Positions 7,722 to 14,842 of a DNA stretch of 15,998 nt are shown here, piece after piece; positions within the stretch are counted from its first letter, which is position 1; the number at the start of each line of letters is the position of its first letter. The position numbers were made by a program, and so were the translations under genes. The notes beneath the pieces are model-generated. The model worked only from the letters and a program-made list of their open reading frames with translations, made no database searches and was not told the DNA's origin. The stretch is from Anaerolineaceae bacterium (GTDB lineage: Bacteria; Chloroflexota; Anaerolineae; Anaerolineales; Anaerolineaceae). The stretch lies in NCBI GenBank assembly GCA_030620065.1, contig JAUXFJ010000006.1:1-15998 (forward strand), given 5' to 3'.

Positions 7722-7736
7722 GACGTGGAATTTCGA
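7722..7736 (-). repeat. IS1380 right terminal inverted repeat (IRR)
   Basis: GACGTGGAATTTCGA on the plus strand, the imperfect inverse of the left end. The matching direct repeat TTCAA follows at 7737-7741. The stretch 7504-7721 between the transposase stop and this repeat holds only an unsupported 50-codon frame. Confidence 0.78.
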
Positions 7737-7743
7737 TTCAATT

Positions 7744-7776
7744 AAAACATCCTGAAAGTTCTCAGGATGTTTTTTT
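7744..7776 (+). terminator. Intrinsic terminator, originally of the ATPase-kinase operon
   Basis: ACATCCTGA (7747-7755) pairs perfectly with TCAGGATGT (7762-7770) around a 6-nt loop, followed by a run of seven T. Removing the IS and one copy of TTCAA puts this hairpin about 20 nt after the kinase stop codon, so it was most likely that operon's terminator before the insertion. Confidence 0.9.
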
Positions 7777-7832
7777 GTGAACATAAGCTTAAGAAAGTAT
7801 TAAACCATAAATTAGTTTATTAACTTTTACAC

Positions 7833-7859
7833 TTGATGATACAATATAGTCACTATACT
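7833..7859 (+). promoter_or_regulatory. Candidate promoter of the ABC ATPase gene
   Basis: TTGATG (7833-7838) and TATACT (7854-7859) with a 15-nt spacer, giving a leader of about 18 nt before the ATG at 7884. The spacer is short; an alternative -10 is TACAAT at 7840-7845. The gene needs a promoter here because a terminator lies directly upstream. Confidence 0.35.
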
Positions 7860-7883
7860 CTTTCAGATTGGAGGAAAACAATT

Positions 7884-8996
7884 ATGGCTAGTGTAACGTA
7901 TAAACATGTATGGAAGAAATTTGGTGACGTCATCGCGCTTCAAGACCTGGACATCGATATTGAGGATAAAGAATTCCTCGTATTGGTTGGTCCTTCTGGC
8001 TGCGGAAAAACAACCGCTCTGCGCTGCCTTGCAGGTTTGGAAGAAGTAACCGAAGGCCAGGTCTTCATTGAGAATCAGGTTGTAAATGATGTCGCCCCCA
8101 AAGACCGTGACATTGCAATGGTGTTCCAAAGCTACGCTTTGTATCCCCACATGTCCGTCTTTGATAACATGGCATTTGGCTTGAAGCTCCGTAAAGTTCC
8201 AAAAGCCGAAATCGAAAGTCGTGTTGTAAAAGCAGCTACAATCCTCGGTATCGAGACTCTTCTAAAGCGTAAACCAAGGGAACTCTCTGGTGGTCAGCGT
8301 CAGCGTGTTGCAGTTGGACGTGCTATCGTTCGCGAACCGAAAGTTTTCCTCTTTGATGAACCGCTATCAAACCTTGATGCCAAGCTCCGTGTACAAACCC
8401 GTGCTGAAATCAGCAAGTTGCACATTCAGCTGCAGACGACCTTCGTCTACGTCACCCACGACCAAATAGAAGCCATGACCATGGCAACCCGTATCGCTGT
8501 GCTCAATAAAGGTCTTCTCCAGCAGTTGGACACTCCACAGAACCTCTACGATTCCCCTCAAAACCTCTTCGTTGCAGGCTTCATCGGCTCACCTTCCATG
8601 AACTTCTTTGATGGTCACCTTCGCAAAGATGGCAATTCCTTATTTATCGATCTTGGCTTATTCTCTGTCAAGGTCCCCAAAGCCAGGAAAGCAACTTATA
8701 TGGATTATGTGGACAAAGAGATTATCTTTGGTATCCGCCCCGAAGATATCCACAATCCTCAATTCTTACCACCTTCGATCACCCCTGAAAAGGTTGATGT
8801 TAAGGTTGATGTGACCGAATTAATGGGTAACGAGATCTTCCTTTACCTGCTCAGTGGGGATAATACATTTATTGCCCGCGTTGATCCTCGAACACATGTG
8901 AAGATGGGTGATCAAATCCAGGTAGCCTTCAATATGGACAATTTCCATATCTTTGATCCTGCTGCAAACCGAGAAAACCCCACAGCAGTCCGATAG
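7884..8996 (+). CDS. Sugar ABC transporter ATP-binding protein (MsmX/MalK/UgpC type)
   Basis: A 370-residue ATPase subunit of a CUT1-type carbohydrate importer; it hydrolyses ATP on the cytoplasmic face of the permease pair. Walker A is GPSGCGKTT (36-44), the Q-loop is Q82, the signature LSGGQ is at 134-138, Walker B is VFLFDE (154-159) and the switch His is H192. A C-terminal OB/TOBE region (about 235-370) follows, including the GIRPEDI segment typical of MalK/UgpC. ATG 7884 is chosen over an upstream ATG at 7833 because GGAGG lies 9 nt before it and MASVTYKHVWKKFG is the usual N terminus. It stands alone between two terminators with no permease or binding protein nearby. That is the usual setting for a shared ATPase energising several sugar transporters; this role is inferred from context. 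Confidence 0.92.
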   Translation: MASVTYKHVWKKFGDVIALQDLDIDIEDKEFLVLVGPSGCGKTTALRCLAGLEEVTEGQVFIENQVVNDVAPKDRDIAMVFQSYALYPHMSVFDNMAFGLKLRKVPKAEIESRVVKAATILGIETLLKRKPRELSGGQRQRVAVGRAIVREPKVFLFDEPLSNLDAKLRVQTRAEISKLHIQLQTTFVYVTHDQIEAMTMATRIAVLNKGLLQQLDTPQNLYDSPQNLFVAGFIGSPSMNFFDGHLRKDGNSLFIDLGLFSVKVPKARKATYMDYVDKEIIFGIRPEDIHNPQFLPPSITPEKVDVKVDVTELMGNEIFLYLLSGDNTFIARVDPRTHVKMGDQIQVAFNMDNFHIFDPAANRENPTAVR

Positions 8997-9016
8997 TATT
9001 AAATACGCACAAGATA

Positions 9017-9047
9017 AAACCAGCAGCAATGAGCTGCTGGTTTTTTT
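9017..9047. terminator. Bidirectional intrinsic terminator between convergent units
   Basis: CCAGCAGC (9020-9027) pairs with GCTGCTGG (9033-9040) around loop AATGA. It is flanked by AAA and a seven-T run on the plus strand, and by TTTTATC on the minus strand. It closes the ABC ATPase gene and the convergent membrane-protein gene that ends at 9053. Confidence 0.9.
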
Positions 9048-9052
9048 GTGCT

Positions 9053-9727
9053 TTAGTGCTGCTCTATTATTCTTTTCTTCATTAGGAGAAACGCTAATAG
9101 AAGCCCAACTAGCAAGCAAAAAAGACCAATAAAAATAAAAGCGTCTTGCCAGAAGCGGAGAGGAAAGAGCCTTATAAGAGTATCTGAATAATAAAATAAC
9201 CAGGTATCACCCTTGAAAAAAAGCAAATGGAACCAATTGAATAACTGGTTGAAACTGATCAAGACAAATAGCAGCATCATGACTACCAATCCAACAGATG
9301 CCCACCCACCCCGCTTGTAACCAGCTCTAAGGTTCTCACGCCAACCGGCGGAATACATCACAATGCCTGAGATTAATAAAAAGGCGCTGACTCCCAACCA
9401 AACCTTGATCATCAATTGCACCAATACTTTCACGTCTACCATATGGGAAAGCTCACGCGCATTATAGATTGCTGTGCCGTCGTTGAATTTAAGCTCTGCA
9501 AGAAAACAAATATCCTCAGAATTTATAAGATACTCAATAGACGGTTTTGCCCAAAGCACTCGATCTTCGCGTGTAAAGCCAAAAGTGTCTTCTGGGAATC
9601 CCGGCATGCGGTATTCAATCATTGGGTAAACTGGCGTGATCAATATTCTGATAGCAGTCATTAGAAGCCAAATAGGCACAAAAATAGTAATCAACCAACT
9701 CAAGGGTTTTTTTATGCAGTTTTTCAT
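9053..9727 (-). CDS. DUF1461/TIGR01906 integral membrane protein, Lit-like (lipoprotein intramolecular transacylase family)
   Basis: A 224-residue membrane protein with four hydrophobic helices at about 10-32, 103-125, 143-163 and 196-216, and a large loop after helix 1. The pattern YNARELSHMVDVK followed by NWFHLLFFKGDTWLF and DTLIRLFPLRFWQD identifies the TIGR01906/DUF1461 family. Characterised members, Lit of Firmicutes, move an acyl chain within lipoproteins to give lyso-form lipoproteins. Two His are proposed catalytic there (H85 and H157 in B. cereus Lit, from memory); here H95 and H167 keep the same 72-residue spacing. Substrate is unknown in this phylum and the function is inferred. 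The ATG overlaps the stop of the upstream spermidine-synthase-like gene by 4 nt (ATGA), so the two are coupled. The gene ends 5 nt from the shared terminator. Confidence 0.75.
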   Translation of the reverse strand: MKNCIKKPLSWLITIFVPIWLLMTAIRILITPVYPMIEYRMPGFPEDTFGFTREDRVLWAKPSIEYLINSEDICFLAELKFNDGTAIYNARELSHMVDVKVLVQLMIKVWLGVSAFLLISGIVMYSAGWRENLRAGYKRGGWASVGLVVMMLLFVLISFNQLFNWFHLLFFKGDTWLFYYSDTLIRLFPLRFWQDAFIFIGLFCLLVGLLLAFLLMKKRIIEQH

Positions 9728-11286
9728 TCTAAAGACTCCACTTCATCTGAAAAGATAAAATCCAACACAATTCGATTGGTAATCCACTCAATAGGCGCAC
9801 GATCATCGCTGAAAACCTGCGTAACTTCAGGCTTCGCTGCCCTACCGGCTATTGTAAGCTGCATAGCTTCCACTAAAAGTGAGGTCGTGTCCCCATGCAT
9901 CAACGTCACCAAGTTCTGATTGAAATCTTGCCATGAAGCCTCAGGGGCCGCTGCTGCAAAAATAACCGAATTGAACGATTCAGGTATATCCATAACAAAT
10001 ACCGCATGGAAAACCTGACCAATGGTTGTGCCTAATGCATTGACCAAATCGCGATCGTCCGGGCTACGCCCGACGTTTATAACCATTACACCTCGTTTGC
10101 TAAGATGCTGACGAACGATGTTGAAGAATTCCACGGTCGTCATATGCGAGGGGATATACGGCGGCTTGTAAGCATCAATACTGATAATGTCATATTCATA
10201 ATCACTATGAGCTAGACCCCAACGACCATCTTCGGCAATCGCATTGAGAGATGGCAAGCGCATACCAAAATACTCATAACCAATCTTTATGATTTCAGGA
10301 TCAATCTCAAACCCGTCTATGGGCACATTCGGATAAACAGTTGCTGCCTGACGAGCCGTCGTCCCTGCGGCCAATCCCACCATCGCGATACGTTCAACCT
10401 CTGAACATGGATGTGGAGCTGTATTAAAATAAGGTGCAACCAGCACTTGTGACCAAGGACCATAGTAATTTAATTTCTGTGGATGATAGATAGAATGCAT
10501 GCCTTGCCCCTCATTCAACCGCAGGAAACGGTATTCACCGCTCTGCAACACTTGAATATAATTATACGCAGATTCCGTTTCGTAAATGAGCCCTTCCGTC
10601 ACTTTATCTGTCCCCCTCATCCCGAAATAAGATAGCAGAATTATTACAATCGGCATCCACGAATATGGTGCAATACCGCGCCACCCCACCTGCCGCCATA
10701 AACCGATTAAGGCAATCATAAGCATAATGCCGCTAAAAATTAGAAATGTCCAGTAGGTACCGACTAGCGGGATCAACACCAAAACAGATAAGAAGGTGCC
10801 GATAAAAGAACCTAAAGTTGAAATTGCAGAGATCGTACCAGCTACTCCGCCAGCGGTCTGGGTGTCTTTTAAGGCTAATTTAAGGGCAAATGGCGAAGTT
10901 GTACCCAATAAGGTAACTGGAATAATGAATAAAACCAAAACAGCTGTAAAAGACCCAAAAAGAATCGGCATCTGAAGCTGATCAAAAGCATCTGCTGAGA
11001 GTCGTAAAACAGGTCTCGCTAACAGTGGTACAAGCCCAACAGTGAATCCAGCCCACACCAGAATTTTATAAAAGGTTTTTTCTGAGGGCGAGCGATCCGC
11101 ACACTTTCCACCAAGCCAATAACCAAGCGTCAAGTAAATTAAGATCAATCCTATAATGCACGCCCAAACGATATTGCTCGTCCCAAACACGTTTCCTAAT
11201 AAGCGAGATGCAGCAAACTCTACCGCTAGTGTAGTCATACCAGAGAAAAAAACAGTGACGAAAAGATAGGTTTGTTTTGATCGCAT
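9724..11286 (-). CDS. Fused membrane / spermidine-synthase-like protein
   Basis: A 520-residue protein. The N-terminal 220 residues contain about seven hydrophobic helices; the C-terminal part is a class I methyltransferase-like fold of the spermidine synthase (SpeE) superfamily. The nucleotide site reads AMVGLAAGTTARQA (301-314) and DGFEIDP (324-330), followed by AEDGRWGLA (351-359) and SIDAYKPPYIPSHMTTVEFF (369-388). In true spermidine synthases the Gly-rich motif is GGGDGG and the catalytic segment is D-x-[ST]-D-P. Here these are GLAAGT and DAY, so aminopropyl transfer should not be assumed. Such membrane-fused SpeE-like proteins are widespread and mostly uncharacterised. No clear -35 is seen upstream; a TATAAT at 11341-11346 and GGAA before the ATG could serve. 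It is translationally coupled to the Lit-like gene. Confidence 0.85.
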   Translation of the reverse strand: MRSKQTYLFVTVFFSGMTTLAVEFAASRLLGNVFGTSNIVWACIIGLILIYLTLGYWLGGKCADRSPSEKTFYKILVWAGFTVGLVPLLARPVLRLSADAFDQLQMPILFGSFTAVLVLFIIPVTLLGTTSPFALKLALKDTQTAGGVAGTISAISTLGSFIGTFLSVLVLIPLVGTYWTFLIFSGIMLMIALIGLWRQVGWRGIAPYSWMPIVIILLSYFGMRGTDKVTEGLIYETESAYNYIQVLQSGEYRFLRLNEGQGMHSIYHPQKLNYYGPWSQVLVAPYFNTAPHPCSEVERIAMVGLAAGTTARQAATVYPNVPIDGFEIDPEIIKIGYEYFGMRLPSLNAIAEDGRWGLAHSDYEYDIISIDAYKPPYIPSHMTTVEFFNIVRQHLSKRGVMVINVGRSPDDRDLVNALGTTIGQVFHAVFVMDIPESFNSVIFAAAAPEASWQDFNQNLVTLMHGDTTSLLVEAMQLTIAGRAAKPEVTQVFSDDRAPIEWITNRIVLDFIFSDEVESLE

Positions 11287-11440
11287 TTACAATTCCATAA
11301 GCCTGGTGATCTTGAATAAAAATAATACTATTTCTTCATTATTATAATGTTCTTTTTAATATGCACCGTGAAAGGGACTCTGGCTTACTATCCCATTCGT
11401 AAAATGCGACATCACTAATGCAGGATCACCTAATAATATT

Positions 11441-11468
11441 AAAAAATACTCCCTGCTCGGGAGTATTT
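11441..11468 (-). terminator. Intrinsic terminator after tRNA-Gln
   Basis: On the minus strand AAATACTCCC pairs with GGGAGTATTT (10 bp, plus-strand arms 11444-11453 and 11459-11468) around a 5-nt loop and runs into six T. It begins 5 nt past the tRNA 3' end. The stretch 11287-11440 beyond it holds only a possible promoter for the gene starting at 11286. Confidence 0.88.
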
Positions 11469-11472
11469 CAAG

Positions 11473-11543
11473 CTGGGGGTGAAGGATTTGAACCCTCATA
11501 AACAGATTCAGAGTCTGCTGTCCTGCCGTTAGACGAACCCCCA
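11473..11543 (-). tRNA. tRNA-Gln (anticodon CTG)
   Basis: A 71-nt cloverleaf on the minus strand. Acceptor TGGGGGT pairs with ACCCCCA (U1-A72, typical of tRNA-Gln), with discriminator G. The anticodon stem GCAGA/TCTGT encloses loop CTCTGAA, giving anticodon CTG, which reads CAG. The T arm is GAGGG-TTCAAAT-CCTTC. CCA is not encoded. Confidence 0.95.
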
Positions 11544-11560
11544 TCCACTTAACACGCACA

Positions 11561-11589
11561 ATTTTACCAAAACATAACCTATTCGTCTA
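11561..11589 (-). promoter_or_regulatory. Promoter of tRNA-Gln
   Basis: Minus-strand TAGACG (-35, plus 11584-11589) and TAAAAT (-10, plus 11561-11566) with a 17-nt spacer. The -10 ends 17 nt before the tRNA, giving a leader of about 10 nt. Confidence 0.6.
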
Positions 11590-11644
11590 GGGCAGCGTAA
11601 TCATAAACGCTTAGCATCAAGCGAGAAGGAAGATTAAGGACATT

Positions 11645-11869
11645 CTAGAACGAATTGCCAATCACGTATCTATTAACTTCAATAATAACCTGTTTCGAGA
11701 TATATAAGAGATTCCTCTTTGAATTTGGTTTAAAGCGCAAGGAAACATCAGCTCCTCCCAAATTCAAAGGGCAGGTCTGCGTTAGCAGAAAATGAACTAG
11801 CTCTCTTCTATTCGATTGGGTTATTAAACAGTTACGCTCCGAATTAATTACCACTTCATCTGGCTTCAC
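11645..11869 (-). CDS. Doubtful 74-codon hypothetical ORF downstream of rodA
   Basis: An open frame from GTG 11869 to TAG that overlaps the rodA stop by 14 nt. It has no clear ribosome site, no recognisable domain and no membrane segment. A perfect 12-bp inverted repeat runs through its middle, which argues that this stretch is structured non-coding DNA. Listed because the 312-nt gap 11544-11855 otherwise contains only the tRNA promoter and that repeat. Confidence 0.2.
   Translation of the reverse strand: MKPDEVVINSERNCLITQSNRRELVHFLLTQTCPLNLGGADVSLRFKPNSKRNLLYISKQVIIEVNRYVIGNSF
11716..11768. repeat. Perfect 12-bp inverted repeat between rodA and tRNA-Gln
   Basis: CTTTGAATTTGG (11716-11727) and CCAAATTCAAAG (11757-11768) are exact reverse complements separated by 29 nt. 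The stem extends outward by a T-G and a C-G pair (11714-11715 with 11769-11770). No T-run follows on the minus strand, so it is not a standard terminator for the rodA transcript. Confidence 0.75.
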
Positions 11870-12959
11870 TGCGCATGGTTATGCTTTCAATTAACCCAAT
11901 ACCTAACAACAACGAAAATAGCGAGCTCCCGCCGTAACTGATAAAAGGTAAGGTTAGTCCAGTAACAGGGACAAGGTTAAGATTAACCCCCACATTAACC
12001 ACAGTTTGGAAAGCAAATAAGATCCCAAATCCATAAGCAATTAAAGAACCATAAGCATCCTCTGCTGTCTGCGCCACACGGAAACAGCGAAATATCACAA
12101 AGATCAAAAGAAGCATAACGATTGTGGTTCCCACAAAACCAAACTCCGCAGCTAACACTGAGAAGATAAAATCACTATGCCGAATTTTTAAGAACCGAAG
12201 TTGAACCTGTGTGCTCTGTGCGTAACCCTGTCCTAAAAATCCTCCTGAACCAATGCTGATCAATGCCTGATCAACATTATAAGTATCGCCATATCTGGCT
12301 TCGGGGTCAGGGAAGAAAAAAGTGGTAATTCGAGCACGTTGGTAATCTGCCAAGTAAGGGAATCCTAAAAGTGCTGAAATAATAACAAACAAGATAATAA
12401 TGCTGGCAAAAATGATAATAAACTTTGCCTTTAACCCACTGATCCACAGCATAGCAAACCAAATCACGAGAATCACTATAGATGTGCTCAAGTTTGGCTG
12501 AAGCAAAATCCATATCACAATTCCCCCTGTAATTGCTAAACTTTTTAAGATGACGCCGATGTTCCCGATCTTATCGATATTCTTCGAGAAATATTTTGCT
12601 AAAGCCAGGATAATAACGATCTTCGCCAGCTCAGCTGGTTGGATGAGTATCTGCCCTAAATCTAGCCATCGAGCGGCACCAAAACGAGCCTGAGCAGTAA
12701 TGAAAATGTAGATAAGAAATACAAGCGTTACGATATATAAGGGTGTTGTTAATGTAAGCCAATAATGATAATCAAAAGCTGAAGTGATTAATAGAACCAC
12801 CAGGCCAATAATTAAAAAAATCGTTTGACGCTGAGGATGATCAATTAATTCAATGTTGCCAGCAATGGCAGAACTAATCAGCGCCACCCCAAAAATGGAC
12901 AGCATCAAGACCGTTCCAAAAAGCCACAAATCGAATTTACGCCAAATATCCTTCCTCAT
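11856..12959 (-). CDS. rodA: Rod shape-determining SEDS glycosyltransferase RodA
   Basis: A 367-residue polytopic protein (about ten hydrophobic helices) of the SEDS family. RodA polymerises lipid II into glycan strands for lateral wall growth, working with PBP2. Family segments include RWLDLGQILIQPAELAK, the periplasmic IGSGGFLGQGY, KIRHSDFIFSVLAAEFG (with the conserved Asp of HxDF) and LPFISYGGSSL. In the usual QPDLGT segment the Asp is Asn and Gly is Ser (QPNLST). RodA is chosen over FtsW because mrdA lies in the same cluster and length and motifs fit. ATG 12959 and GTG 12962 both lie behind AAGGTG; ATG is preferred. It follows minE by under 10 nt and is the last clear gene of the min operon. 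Confidence 0.93.
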   Translation of the reverse strand: MRKDIWRKFDLWLFGTVLMLSIFGVALISSAIAGNIELIDHPQRQTIFLIIGLVVLLITSAFDYHYWLTLTTPLYIVTLVFLIYIFITAQARFGAARWLDLGQILIQPAELAKIVIILALAKYFSKNIDKIGNIGVILKSLAITGGIVIWILLQPNLSTSIVILVIWFAMLWISGLKAKFIIIFASIIILFVIISALLGFPYLADYQRARITTFFFPDPEARYGDTYNVDQALISIGSGGFLGQGYAQSTQVQLRFLKIRHSDFIFSVLAAEFGFVGTTIVMLLLIFVIFRCFRVAQTAEDAYGSLIAYGFGILFAFQTVVNVGVNLNLVPVTGLTLPFISYGGSSLFSLLLGIGLIESITMRSEAR

Positions 12960-12968
12960 CACTAAGAT

Positions 12969-13238
12969 TCACCTTACTCCGCGTTTCCTCGACGCCTGAA
13001 GCGGGATGATGGCAATGAGCGTCTGCTCTCGGCCTTCTTGATTGACGTTGATCTCCACTGCATCAGTATCTATTGATACATACTTTGAAATTACCGCAAT
13101 AAGTTCATCTTTCAGTGAATCAAGCGCAGACGAAGTCAGATCCATACGGTCATGGACCAGGACGAGTTTAAGACGTTCTTTAGCTGTCGTGGCACTTTTT
13201 TTCTCTCGTAACAATAAACGTTCAAAAATGGTGCTCAT
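12969..13238 (-). CDS. minE: Cell division topological specificity factor MinE
   Basis: An 89-residue MinE, which displaces MinC from MinD, stimulates MinD ATPase and so drives Min positioning. The N-terminal amphipathic MSTIFERLLL is the membrane-targeting segment. AKERLKLVLVHDR is the anti-MinCD/MinD-contact helix, and the C-terminal topological domain contains LKDELIAVISKYVSIDTDAVEINVNQ. Length is normal. It begins 1 nt after the minD stop, with a GGAG site inside the end of minD. Confidence 0.95.
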   Translation of the reverse strand: MSTIFERLLLREKKSATTAKERLKLVLVHDRMDLTSSALDSLKDELIAVISKYVSIDTDAVEINVNQEGREQTLIAIIPLQASRKRGVR

Positions 13239-13239
13239 C

Positions 13240-14043
13240 CTAGCTCCTTCCTGACCTGATTAGCCTGCTGAGTCGGCCAAAGAAATCCGATTTACCATCA
13301 AGATTCATCCAAGGTACTTCTTCGCCAATCAGTCTTTGACTGATATTTTCAAATGCCTTTCCAGCCAGACTGTTATGATTCAACACAACTGGCTGACCGT
13401 GATTGGTGCTTACAAGAACGCTTTCATCTTCCGGAACAATACCGATCAGATCAACCGCCAAGAGCTCTAGAACATCCTCTGAAGTTAGCATGTCGCCGCG
13501 TTTGACTAGCGATGGGTTAAAGCGATTGATAATGAGTCTAACTGGGTCTTTCTCCTCAGCTTCGATCAAGCCTATGATCCGGTCTGCATCTCTTACCGCT
13601 GAGACTTCAGGATTGGTCACAACAATGATCATATCAGCAGGAGCGATAGCATTGCGAAAGCCGCGTTCAATCCCAGCCGGTGAATCGATCAAAATGAAAT
13701 CAAATTCAGGCCTTATTTCATCACAAACCCTGATCATATCACTGGGAGAGATCGCGTTTTTATCGCGGGTTTGTGCCGCCGGGATAAGAAAAAGAGTATT
13801 ATAACGTTTATCGCGGATCATTGCCTGACGTAAACGACAACGTTTTTCAATAGCATCAACCAGATCATAGACAATCCGGTTTTCAAGACCCATAACAACA
13901 TCTAAATTTCTCAATCCAATATCAGCATCCATACAGACAACGCTCTTCCCCAATGCTGCCAATGCAACACCGATGTTGGCAGTCGCTGTAGTTTTTCCAA
14001 CTCCTCCCTTCCCAGAAGTAATTGTAATAACTTGAGCTTTCAT
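13240..14043 (-). CDS. minD: Septum site-determining ATPase MinD
   Basis: A 267-residue ParA/MinD-type ATPase that binds membrane as an ATP dimer and recruits MinC. The deviant Walker A is GKGGVGKTT (11-19), with signature K12 and K17. CMDADIGLRNLDVVMGLENR follows as in all MinD, and Walker B is FILIDSPAG. The C terminus FFGRLSRLIRSGRS is a basic amphipathic helix typical of the membrane-targeting sequence. The ATG overlaps the minC stop by 4 nt (ATGA), with GGAAGG just upstream. Confidence 0.97.
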   Translation of the reverse strand: MKAQVITITSGKGGVGKTTATANIGVALAALGKSVVCMDADIGLRNLDVVMGLENRIVYDLVDAIEKRCRLRQAMIRDKRYNTLFLIPAAQTRDKNAISPSDMIRVCDEIRPEFDFILIDSPAGIERGFRNAIAPADMIIVVTNPEVSAVRDADRIIGLIEAEEKDPVRLIINRFNPSLVKRGDMLTSEDVLELLAVDLIGIVPEDESVLVSTNHGQPVVLNHNSLAGKAFENISQRLIGEEVPWMNLDGKSDFFGRLSRLIRSGRS

Positions 14044-14708
14044 AACCTTCCTTTATTCCTCCATGATTCTGCGACGACATGATCATCCTGAATTTTAACC
14101 ACTTCTGCTCGTGGTTTACCTTTTCGTTTGGGTGCCGTTGCTGCTTTCCCAGCAATACGGATCTGTGTCGGTGAAAGATCTAAAGCACAAATAACCGCCT
14201 TCTCGTCCCCTTCAGCCCCCGCGTGCACAAACCCGCGAAGTTTACCCCACACAACCACACTGCCAGAAGCGATAATTTCTGCGCCGGGATTAACATCACC
14301 AATAATAACCACATGCCCTTTTGTCACAATCTTGTTACCCGAGCGCAAGGTTTTCGCAATAAAAAGCGCTGGCTCTCCTTCAATTGGCAATCCTCCACTG
14401 TTTCGCGTGGAAGGTACTCTTGGAGCTTGAAGCTGTGTTGATAGCCCATATATGAGGGCAGTCTCACGCGTGATGCTCGATTCGCTCAGCACCGCCCATA
14501 AGGTAATACCCTTTTCCGACAACTCATCCCGCAGTCGCCCTAAATCGACAGCATGTAAAACCTGTTCACCAACGTCCAACGCTAACTTTGCACCTTTAAA
14601 AAAGGTCTCCTGCGCATTGATTTGATCGATTAATTCCCCCCGTTGAATATCCCATTCATCCATTTCCAGACGAACAAGAATCCCATCTTTTATGCCTTTG
14701 ATCTGCAT
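14040..14708 (-). CDS. minC: Septum site-determining protein MinC (FtsZ inhibitor)
   Basis: A 222-residue MinC, which blocks FtsZ assembly away from midcell when carried by MinD. The N-terminal domain (about 1-105) is loosely conserved. The C-terminal beta-helix shows VTKGHVVIIGDVNPGAEIIASGSVVVWGKLRGFVHAG and then ALDLSPTQIRIAG, the MinD-binding and dimerisation domain. A TTG at 14723 could extend it by five codons, but ATG 14708 has an AGGCG-like site and is preferred. First gene of the minCDE-rodA run, about 78 nt after a promoter. Confidence 0.93.
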   Translation of the reverse strand: MQIKGIKDGILVRLEMDEWDIQRGELIDQINAQETFFKGAKLALDVGEQVLHAVDLGRLRDELSEKGITLWAVLSESSITRETALIYGLSTQLQAPRVPSTRNSGGLPIEGEPALFIAKTLRSGNKIVTKGHVVIIGDVNPGAEIIASGSVVVWGKLRGFVHAGAEGDEKAVICALDLSPTQIRIAGKAATAPKRKGKPRAEVVKIQDDHVVAESWRNKGRL

Positions 14709-14792
14709 ATCAACGCCTATCAAAACCGAAGTTCATAGAAATCAGACCTTATCAATGTATCAATATCAACGGTTTGCCACCACAGCCAGCTA

Positions 14793-14821
14793 ATTATAGC
14801 AGACCTGAACCTAACCACGAA
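14793..14821 (-). promoter_or_regulatory. Extended -10 promoter of the minCDE-rodA unit
   Basis: The minus strand carries TGCTATAAT (TATAAT at plus 14793-14798 with an extended TGn), with a weak TTCGTG 17 nt upstream. It sits between the mrdA stop and minC, giving a leader of about 78 nt. The leader contains a short repeat, ATTGATACATTGATA. No terminator separates mrdA from minC, so read-through is also possible. Confidence 0.6.
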
Positions 14822-14842
14822 ACGGAACTGATTGCAAAATAC

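Larger units (their letters stand above)
5985..7736 (+). mobile_element. Complete IS1380-family insertion sequence (about 1752 bp) with 5-bp target duplication
   Basis: The element carries one transposase (6241-7503). Its ends form an imperfect inverted repeat: the left end reads CCCAGATTCTACGTC from 5985, and the right end, reverse-complemented from 7736, reads TCGAAATTCCACGTC (11 of 15 identical). As I recall them, the ISEcp1 ends (CCTAGATTCTACGT and its partner) are very similar, supporting the IS1380 assignment. TTCAA stands immediately outside both ends (5980-5984 and 7737-7741), a direct 5-bp target duplication. About 255 bp of non-coding DNA at the left end contains nested hairpins, and about 230 bp at the right end has no convincing gene. 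The transposase frame is intact, so the copy could be active and fairly recent. Insertion is 11 nt past the kinase stop and ahead of the terminator at 7747-7776. Confidence 0.88.

Noticed and set aside
11590..11640. Short hairpin CGCTT-AAGCG near 11608 as a regulatory element
   Set aside because: Only 5 bp; expected by chance in AT-rich intergenic DNA.
13403..13804. 133-codon plus-strand frame opposite minD
   Set aside because: Antisense shadow of an unmistakable MinD; Ser/Ile-rich and without domain or promoter.
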